Shown here piece by piece: positions 28,714 through 33,838 of a stretch of DNA of 33,838 bases; position 1 is the first letter of the stretch, and each line of letters begins with the position of its first letter. Origin of the DNA: Magnetospirillum sp. WYHS-4. Lineage in GTDB: Bacteria; Pseudomonadota; Alphaproteobacteria; Rhodospirillales; GLO-3. A model generated the notes under the pieces. It was not told the origin of the DNA and ran no database searches. It saw only the letters and a list, made by a program, of their open reading frames with translations. The position numbers and the translations under genes were made by a program. Location: NCBI GenBank assembly GCA_039908345.1, contig JAMOBD010000060.1, positions 1-33,838 on the forward strand, written 5' to 3'.

Positions 28714-29196
28714 ATGACGACCGACGACCGCGAGACCCTCGCCCGGCAGGCCTACGAAAGGGCCTTCGACCTCGACGCCAAATACGGCTGTTGTCCCCAA
28801 TGCGTGCTCACCGCGGTGAAGGAAGCCGTCGGCGGCGTATCCGACGACCTTATCAAGGCCAGCCACGGCCTGTCGGGCGGCGGCGGCCTGATGGGGGCGG
28901 GGGCCTGCGGGGCCCTGACCGGCGGACTGGTGGCGTTGGGGACCCGCAAGGGCCGCGACGCCGACAAATTGGACAAGGGACGCGGCATGGCCAACTTCCA
29001 GGCCGGCCGCCAACTGGTCGATCGCTTCGTCGCCGAATTCGGCGGCATCACCTGCGGGGACCTGCAGAAAAGATTCACCGGCCGGACCTGGGACTTCTGG
29101 AAGCCCGAGGAATACAAGGGCTTCACCGAAGCCCGCCGCGACGAGTGCGCCCGCGCCACCGGCTTGGTCACCAAGTGGGTGGTCGAGATGCTGTGA
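28714..29196 (+). CDS. C_GCAxxG_C_C family protein
   Basis: The 160-aa protein shows the spaced cysteine signature of this family: GCCPQC, GACGALTGG, ITCGDL and DECARATG, separated by Gly-rich stretches. The cysteines may hold a redox or metal centre; family members often lie next to redox and anaerobic metabolism genes, and their function is not settled. The ATG at 28714 yields MTTDDRETLARQAYERAFD; the preceding binding site is weak. It is not in an operon. The 42-bp repeat follows 20 bp after the stop. Confidence 0.85.
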   Translation: MTTDDRETLARQAYERAFDLDAKYGCCPQCVLTAVKEAVGGVSDDLIKASHGLSGGGGLMGAGACGALTGGLVALGTRKGRDADKLDKGRGMANFQAGRQLVDRFVAEFGGITCGDLQKRFTGRTWDFWKPEEYKGFTEARRDECARATGLVTKWVVEML

Positions 29197-29215
29197 TACC
29201 GGTCAACCCTCGAAA

Positions 29216-29257
29216 TGACTTGTTGGCCGGTATAGAGCGGCCATTGCGGCCGCGGCC
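29216..29257. repeat. 42-bp interspersed repeat, copy 2
   Basis: Matches 20156-20197 with two mismatches. Here it lies between a C_GCAxxG_C_C gene and the convergent MaoC-like gene, just past a 7-bp inverted repeat ATACCGG/CCGGTAT (29196-29202 and 29227-29233). Confidence 0.8.
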
Positions 29258-29289
29258 AAGCCGCAGGAGGCGGCGCCCGGCGAGGGACA

Positions 29290-29328
29290 AGAAAAAATGC
29301 CAACCGGTCAAGTCATTGGCCGGTTGGT
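29290..29328 (-). terminator. Rho-independent terminator of the MaoC-like gene
   Basis: CCAACCGG (29300-29307) and CCGGTTGG (29320-29327) form a perfect 8-bp stem. On the minus strand the stem is followed by GCATTTTTTC, a run of six T, 45-80 bp after the maoC stop. Confidence 0.8.
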
Positions 29329-29372
29329 ATGACGCGGGAGCCGCGATATCCGGCGGCTCCCGCGACCCGGGA

Positions 29373-29828
29373 CTACTTGACCTTCTTGGACGGCACCAGG
29401 ATGGTGGCCTCGCCCACCAGGACGGGCTTGCCCTTCACGGAGCAGATGGTCTCCAGTTCGCAGAACTTCTTTTCCGGAATCAGCTTGCGGATGGTCGCCC
29501 GCGCCATCACCGTGTCGCCCGACTTGACCGGGCCCTTGAATTTCAAGGTCTGGCTGACGTAGATGCAGCCGGGCCCCGGCAAGCGGGTGCCGATCACGGT
29601 CGAGATGAAGCTGGCCGTCAGCATGCCGTGGGCAATGCGGCCCTCGAACATGGTCTCGGCGGCGAACTCGTGATTCAGGTGCACCGGATTGATGTCCCCG
29701 GAAATGCCGGCGAACAGCACGATGTCGGCATCGGTGACCGTCTTGCCGTAAACGTCCGTCATGCCTTCCTTCAGGTCCTCGAAATAGTACCCGTGGAGTT
29801 CCTCGTTCTCGGTCATGGGTTCGGCCAT
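29373..29828 (-). CDS. MaoC-like (R)-specific enoyl-CoA hydratase
   Basis: The 151-aa hot-dog-fold protein carries the hydratase-2 signature: DIVLFAGISGDINPVHLNHEFA with the catalytic Asp and His, followed by GRIAHGMLTASFIS. Such enzymes hydrate trans-2-enoyl-CoA to (R)-3-hydroxyacyl-CoA (PhaJ-like), feeding polyhydroxyalkanoate or acting in acyl-CoA breakdown. The ATG at 29828 follows AAGGA by 8 bases; upstream in-frame starts extend into the promoter. It diverges from a gene whose N-terminal domain is a clear paralogue, and a strong terminator follows it. Confidence 0.9.
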   Translation of the reverse strand: MAEPMTENEELHGYYFEDLKEGMTDVYGKTVTDADIVLFAGISGDINPVHLNHEFAAETMFEGRIAHGMLTASFISTVIGTRLPGPGCIYVSQTLKFKGPVKSGDTVMARATIRKLIPEKKFCELETICSVKGKPVLVGEATILVPSKKVK

Positions 29829-29859
29829 CGGCTGTTTCCTTCCATTTCCCGCCGTTTCG

Positions 29860-29897
29860 GTGTATTGTGCGATGCATATACTGCACCGCAATAATAC
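29860..29897. promoter_or_regulatory. Divergent control region with an imperfect TGC/GCA palindrome
   Basis: Between the two divergent MaoC-containing genes lie ATTGTGCGATGCA on one arm and TGCACCGCAAT on the other, an imperfect inverted repeat centred on TATA. TATACT (29877-29882) is a plausible -10 for the plus-strand gene. The core ATTGTGC-NN-TGCA recurs in the etfB promoter at 33034-33050, so one regulator may bind both. Confidence 0.45.
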
Positions 29898-29932
29898 CGC
29901 CGGGGACAGGTAGGCACAAGGGAGACCTTCCC

Positions 29933-31339
29933 ATGGAATACATCGAAAATCGGACCTTCGACGAAATCCGCGTCGGAGACTCGGCCAGCGTGGTCCGCAC
30001 CCTCTCGCAAGAGGACATCGAGCTGTTCGCCGTCATGTCGGGCGACGTCAATCCGGCCCACCTGGACGAGGAATACGCGAAAAGCGACATGTTCCAGAAG
30101 ATCATCGCCCACGGCATGTGGGGCGGTGCGCTGATTTCGACGGTGCTGGGGACCAAGCTGCCGGGGCCGGGCACCATCTACCTGGGCCAGACCCTGAAGT
30201 TCAAGCGGCCGGTGGGCGTCGGCGACACGGTGACCGTCACCGCCACGGTGGTCGAACGGGACGACGACAAGAAGCGCCTGGTGCTGGACTGCACCTGCGT
30301 CAACCAGGACGGCAAGCCGGTGATCGAGGGCCAGGCGACCGTCATCGCCCCTACCGAGAAGGTGCGCCGGCCACGGCCGGAACTGCCCGAGGTGCTGCTG
30401 TGGGATCGCGGGGCCCGTCTGAAGGCCATCGTCGAACGGGCCCTGGGGCAGGAACCGATTCGCGCCGCCATCGTCCATGCGGTGCGCGGCCCGTTGCTGA
30501 AGGACGCCCTGGAGGCGGCTCGCATCGGCCTGATCCGCCCGGTGCTGGTGGGACCCGAGGCCCGCATCCGCGCCGCCGCCGAAGCGGAAGGCATCGACAT
30601 CAAGGGCGTGGAGATCGTTTCCACCCAGCACAGCCACGAAGCCGCCGCCCGCGCCGTCGCCATGGCCCGCGCCCTGGAAGTCGAGGCGATCATCCAGAAC
30701 ACCCAGCCGGGCCAGTTTTCCGGCTACATCCAGGAACTGATGCTGCCGGCCGTCGAACGCCATACCGGAATCCGCACCAACCGGCGCATCAGCCACGTCT
30801 ACGTCATGGACGTGCCCAACTATCCCCGTCCGCTGCTGCTCACCGACGCCCTCATCAACACCGACCCGGCCTTCGCCGACAAGCCGGACATCGTCCAGAA
30901 CGCCATCGACCTGGCCCGCCTGCTGGGCATCGAGACGCCGAAGGTGGCCCTGCTGGCCGCCATCAACCGGGTCGATCCGCGCCTGCGGTCCACCATGGAG
31001 GCGGCGGCGCTCTGCAAGATGGCGGAGCGCGGCCAGATCACGGGCGGTATCGTGGACGGTCCGCTGACCTACGACACGGCGGTTTCCGAAAAGGCGGCGG
31101 AACAGAGCGGCCTGCGCTCGCCGGTGGCCGGCAAGGCCGACATCGTCGTCGCCCCCGACCTGGAAGCGGCGGAACTGCTGGCCAAGCAGCTCAAGTACCT
31201 GGCCGGCGCCCGTGAAGCCGGCATCGTGCTGGGCGCCCGCGTGCCCATCGTGCTGTTCGGCGTCGCCGACGACACGGCGTCCCATCTGGCGTCCTGCGCC
31301 CTGGCGGTGCTGGCGGCCCGAAGCAAGACGGCGTCCTGA
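29933..31339 (+). CDS. MaoC hydratase-phosphate acyltransferase fusion protein
   Basis: The 468-aa protein has two parts. Residues 1-150 form a MaoC-like hydratase domain with DIELFAVMSGDVNPAHLDEEYA and IIAHGMWGGALIS. Residues about 160-465 form a phosphate acetyl/butyryltransferase domain (IVHAVRGPLLKDALEAARIGLIRPVLVGP, ITGGIVDGPLTYDTAVS, GKADIVVAPDLEAAELLAKQLKYLAGA). This is the known bifunctional enoyl-CoA hydratase/phosphate acetyltransferase type, which would exchange acyl-CoA with acyl phosphate. An AAGGGAG site precedes the ATG by about 8 bases; upstream in-frame starts lie in the promoter. No acetate or butyrate kinase gene follows, so the acyl phosphate user must be elsewhere. Confidence 0.93.
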   Translation: MEYIENRTFDEIRVGDSASVVRTLSQEDIELFAVMSGDVNPAHLDEEYAKSDMFQKIIAHGMWGGALISTVLGTKLPGPGTIYLGQTLKFKRPVGVGDTVTVTATVVERDDDKKRLVLDCTCVNQDGKPVIEGQATVIAPTEKVRRPRPELPEVLLWDRGARLKAIVERALGQEPIRAAIVHAVRGPLLKDALEAARIGLIRPVLVGPEARIRAAAEAEGIDIKGVEIVSTQHSHEAAARAVAMARALEVEAIIQNTQPGQFSGYIQELMLPAVERHTGIRTNRRISHVYVMDVPNYPRPLLLTDALINTDPAFADKPDIVQNAIDLARLLGIETPKVALLAAINRVDPRLRSTMEAAALCKMAERGQITGGIVDGPLTYDTAVSEKAAEQSGLRSPVAGKADIVVAPDLEAAELLAKQLKYLAGAREAGIVLGARVPIVLFGVADDTASHLASCALAVLAARSKTAS

Positions 31340-31391
31340 AGCTGTGACGGTAACGGTTTTCCTGCCGCTCCGGCCTTGCTAGGATCGGGAC

Positions 31392-32390
31392 ATGGTCATT
31401 TCGCGACGGGTTGCGACGGTATTGGCATTTTTTCTCTGGCCGGCCCTGGGCTTGGCGGAGCCGCCGCGTCTAGCCCTGCCGCTCGCCTGCACGCCGGGCG
31501 AGGACTGCTGGATCGTCAACCATGTCGACCACGATCCCTCGCCGCTGTTTCGCGACTATGCTTGCGGCACGGCCGGCTACGACGGCCACAAGGGCGTCGA
31601 CTTCGCCATCCGCGACAAGGAGACCATGCGCTTAGGCGTTCCGGTCCTGGCCGCCGCGCCCGGCGTGGTGAGCGGGGCGCGCGACGGCATGAAGGACGGC
31701 GAGTTCCAGGGGGCAGGCGGTCCGGAGGCGGTCAAGGGCAAGGAATGCGGCAACGGGGTCAACGTCGCCCATGCCGACGGCTGGTCCACCGTCTACTGCC
31801 ACCTGTTGCGCAACAGCGTGAAGGTGAAGAAGGGGGACAAGGTGGAAGCGGGCACGCCTTTGGGCCTGGTGGGGCTGTCGGGCCAAACCGAATTCCCCCA
31901 TGTCCACCTGCAAGCCATGAAGGGCAAGGAGATCGTCGATCCCTTCCGGGGGGCGGACGAGACGGGCAAGGACTGCGGGCCGGGCCGGAACGCCCTCTGG
32001 ACCCCCGAGGTTCTCGACCGCCTGCCCTACCGGCCGACCGCGCTCTACCTGGCCGGCTTCGCGCCCAGCGAACCCAAGGTGGAAGGGGTGCGCGCCGGCC
32101 TCTATCACGATTCGGTCCTGCCGCTTCTGGCGCCGGCCCTGGTCTTCTGGGTCGATATCTTCAACGTGCGGGCGGGCGACGAACTGGCCATCCTGATCCA
32201 GGCGCCCGACGGGACGGACGTCATTCGCCACGCCAAGACCCTCGACAAGGACCAGGCCCGCCGCTTCGCCTTCGCCGGCGCGCCGCGCAAGAGCCTGTTC
32301 TGGAAGGAAGGGCTCTATCGCGGCGAAGCCATCCTGGCCCGCAAGGGCCAGCCGGACCTGCGCATCCGGCGCGAGGTGACGATCAAGTAG
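31392..32390 (+). CDS. M23 family metallopeptidase (LytM domain), exported
   Basis: The 332-aa protein has a signal peptide (VATVLAFFLWPALGLA, cleavage near residue 22) and a zinc peptidase domain of the LytM/M23 type: zinc ligands His66 and Asp70 in GHKGVDFA, and His170/His172 in FPHVHL. It probably cleaves peptidoglycan cross-links, or activates other hydrolases, in the periplasm. A C-terminal region of about 130 residues of beta character (ELAILIQAPDGTDVI) is not recognised. TAGGAT lies 6 bases before the ATG; it might be a -10 of a leaderless mRNA or act as a weak ribosome site. The adenosyltransferase gene follows 7 bp after the stop. Confidence 0.9.
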   Translation: MVISRRVATVLAFFLWPALGLAEPPRLALPLACTPGEDCWIVNHVDHDPSPLFRDYACGTAGYDGHKGVDFAIRDKETMRLGVPVLAAAPGVVSGARDGMKDGEFQGAGGPEAVKGKECGNGVNVAHADGWSTVYCHLLRNSVKVKKGDKVEAGTPLGLVGLSGQTEFPHVHLQAMKGKEIVDPFRGADETGKDCGPGRNALWTPEVLDRLPYRPTALYLAGFAPSEPKVEGVRAGLYHDSVLPLLAPALVFWVDIFNVRAGDELAILIQAPDGTDVIRHAKTLDKDQARRFAFAGAPRKSLFWKEGLYRGEAILARKGQPDLRIRREVTIK

Positions 32391-32397
32391 GCGGGCC

Positions 32398-32952
32398 ATG
32401 GTCAAGCTGACACGCATCTATACCCGGGGCGGCGACAAGGGAGAGACTTCCCTGGGCGACGGCACCCGCGTGTCCAAGCGGGACTTGCGCGTCGCCGCCT
32501 ACGGCACGGTCGACGAGGCCAACGCCTGTCTGGGGCTGGCGCGCCTTTCCTGCTCGCCCGAGGCCGACGCCATCCTGGGACGGTTGCAGAACGACCTTTT
32601 CGACCTGGGCGCCGATCTCTGCACCCCCGGAGAGGCGCCGGGCGCCCTGCGTATCGTCGCCGCCCAGGTGGAGCGCCTGGAACGGGAAATCGACTCCCTC
32701 AACGCCGCCTTGGCGCCCCTGGAATCCTTCGTCCTGCCGGGCGGCTGCCCGGCCGCCGGCCATCTGCACCTGGCCCGCACCGTGGCCCGGCGGGCCGAAC
32801 GGCTGGTCTGCGACCTGGCGGGCCGCGAGACGGTCAACCCCGAGGCCGTCCGCTACCTGAATCGCCTGTCCGACCTGCTTTTTGTGCTGGCGCGGCATGA
32901 GAACGGGCAGGGGGCCGGCGACCGGCTCTGGCAACCAGGCGCAACCCGCTGA
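32398..32952 (+). CDS. Cob(I)alamin adenosyltransferase, PduO/MMAB type
   Basis: The enzyme attaches adenosyl from ATP to cob(I)alamin, making the cofactor used for example by methylmalonyl-CoA mutase. The 184 aa show the N-terminal ATP-binding motif TRGGDKGETSLGDG, VDEANACLGLAR, LFDLGADLCTP, ESFVLPGG, and the cobalamin-site helix RTVARRAERLV ending with YLNRLSDLLFVLAR. It follows the M23 peptidase gene closely, and etfB follows with its own promoter. The adenosyltransferase-etfB-etfA order is common in alphaproteobacteria. Confidence 0.96.
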   Translation: MVKLTRIYTRGGDKGETSLGDGTRVSKRDLRVAAYGTVDEANACLGLARLSCSPEADAILGRLQNDLFDLGADLCTPGEAPGALRIVAAQVERLEREIDSLNAALAPLESFVLPGGCPAAGHLHLARTVARRAERLVCDLAGRETVNPEAVRYLNRLSDLLFVLARHENGQGAGDRLWQPGATR

Positions 32953-32994
32953 TTCCTTGAGTTTCCCCTCCAAGTGGCCTACCCGGAGGGGGCG

Positions 32995-33024
32995 TTGACA
33001 GCCCCCCCGATTTCACCGTATCGT
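32995..33024 (+). promoter_or_regulatory. Sigma70-type promoter of etfBA
   Basis: A consensus -35 TTGACA (32995-33000) and TATCGT (33019-33024) are separated by 18 bp. Transcription would start near 33031, just before the palindrome at 33034-33050. Confidence 0.6.
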
Positions 33025-33033
33025 CATCTTCTT

Positions 33034-33050
33034 ATTGTGCATTGCACAAT
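33034..33050 (+). promoter_or_regulatory. Perfect 17-bp palindromic operator candidate
   Basis: ATTGTGCATTGCACAAT is a perfect palindrome (8-bp arms, 1-bp centre) placed at about +4 to +20 of the predicted etfB transcript and touching the GGAGG ribosome site. A related site lies in the divergent maoC/pta region. TGC/GCA-rich symmetric sites are reported for PhaR-type regulators of polyhydroxybutyrate metabolism; whether one acts here is inference. Confidence 0.6.
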
Positions 33051-33069
33051 GGAGGGGGTGCGGGCGGCC

Positions 33070-33748
33070 ATGAAGGTCCTTGTCGCGGTCAAGCGGGTCA
33101 TCGACTACAACGTGCGCATCCGCGTCAAGGCGGACGGCTCGGGCGTCGAGACGGCGGGCGTCAAGATGTCCATGAACCCCTTCGACGAAATCGCCGTCGA
33201 AGAATCGATCCGCCTCAAGGAAAACCATGGGCGCTGACCGGGCGCTGCTGATCGAAACCGAGGCCGAGATCCAGCCCCTGGCCGCCGCCCGGCTGCTGCG
33301 CGCGGTGGCGGAACGGGAACGGCCCGACCTGATCCTGCTGGGCAAGCAGGCCATCGACGACGACGCCAATCAGACCGGCCAGATGCTGGCCGGCCTGCTG
33401 GGCTGGCCCCAGGCCACCTTCGCCTCGAAGATCGACGTCGACGGCGGGCGCGCCCTGGTGACCCGCGAGATCGACGGCGGGCTGGAGACCCTGGCGGTGG
33501 CGCTGCCCGCCGTCGCGACCGCCGATTTGCGGCTCAACACGCCCCGCTTCGCCACCCTGCCCAACATCATGAGGGCCAAGAAAAAGGTCATCGAGACCGC
33601 TACCCCGGCCGGCCTGGGCGTCGATGTGGCGCCGCGCCTGACCGTCCTCAGGGTGGAGGAACCGCCCGCCCGCCAGGGCGGCGTCATGGTCGCCTCGGTG
33701 GCCGAACTGGTGGACAAGATGCGCCACGAGGCCAAGGTGATCCCATGA
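33070..33748 (+). pseudogene. etfB: Electron transfer flavoprotein beta subunit, broken by an internal deletion
   Basis: EtfB with EtfA shuttles electrons from acyl-CoA dehydrogenases to the quinone pool. The first part, from [15 protein letters not shown] to SIRLKEN (about 52 codons), is normal, but the frame then stops at 33237. The rest resumes in another frame from 33227 with [15 protein letters not shown], passes [25 protein letters not shown] and [23 protein letters not shown], and ends normally at 33748. Against the usual 249 aa, some 25 residues (the VVVxSxGP nucleotide-binding strand region) are missing, and the frame shift means the lost length is not a multiple of three. This is either a real lesion or an assembly error. 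The stop overlaps the etfA start as ATGA. Confidence 0.85.
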
Positions 33749-33838
33749 CGGTCCTGGTGCTGGCCGAACACGACGACGCCACCCTCAAGCCCGCCACCCT
33801 GAACGCGGTCACGGCGGCCCGCCAGTTGGGCGAGGTCG
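33745..33838 (+). CDS. etfA: Electron transfer flavoprotein alpha subunit, partial
   Basis: Only the first 31 codons are in the window, starting [22 protein letters not shown] and continuing TAARQLGEV. This is the typical EtfA N-terminus. The ATG overlaps the etfB stop, so the pair is translationally coupled. The gene continues past the window edge; the FAD-binding C-terminal domain is not visible. Confidence 0.9.
   Translation, partial: MTVLVLAEHDDATLKPATLNAVTAARQLGEV

Overview
The window is about 34 kb of GC-rich DNA with tightly packed genes. It looks like an alphaproteobacterial chromosome, most plausibly from the Rhodospirillales (Magnetospirillum/Phaeospirillum-like). The grounds are the order mdh-sucC-sucD-sucA-sucB-lpd, the yicC-gmk pair, the order cobalamin adenosyltransferase-etfB-etfA, and menaquinone genes, a combination known from that group. 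This placement is inferred from gene order and protein character, not from a database search.

Left part (1-6480). A decayed type I methyltransferase fragment is followed by tRNA-Leu(UAA), a small exported protein with its own promoter and terminator, and a minus-strand run: TPR membrane protein, MNT-type nucleotidyltransferase, uvrB, D-Ala-D-Ala carboxypeptidase. An 18-bp perfect direct repeat brackets the nucleotidyltransferase gene. A 107-bp imperfect inverted repeat precedes a DUF1015 gene.

Accessory island (7737-10716). Four minus-strand genes of lower and uneven GC sit between the DUF1015 gene and mdh: a P-loop GTPase with clear G1, G3 and G4 motifs, two small three-helix membrane proteins of matching layout, and a DUF2971 protein. 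The first three genes overlap one another and the fourth follows after 7 bp. I do not recognise the combination as a named system; it is the best candidate here for an undescribed GTPase/membrane system.

TCA block (11094-20158). mdh, sucC, sucD, a bacteriohemerythrin-like gene, sucA, sucB and lpd run on the plus strand and encode malate dehydrogenase, succinyl-CoA synthetase and the 2-oxoglutarate dehydrogenase complex. The hemerythrin carries Asp where a conserved iron-ligand His is expected. At the sucB/lpd junction the sucB stop, the spacer and the lpd 5' end are missing.

Right part (20159-33838). An SDR gene and yicC diverge from a compact symmetric promoter, followed by gmk. A minus-strand cluster holds a Crp-type regulator, a 59-aa gene, menF, menD, menB and menC (upper menaquinone pathway). 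Then come a C_GCAxxG_C_C protein, a divergent pair sharing a MaoC domain (a stand-alone hydratase and a MaoC-phosphate acyltransferase fusion), an M23 peptidase, a cobalamin adenosyltransferase, an etfB broken by an internal deletion, and the start of etfA. Related palindromic TGC/GCA sites occur in the maoC/pta divergent region and at the etf promoter, suggesting shared control of acyl-CoA metabolism. A 42-bp repeat occurs twice, both times at a gene 3' end.
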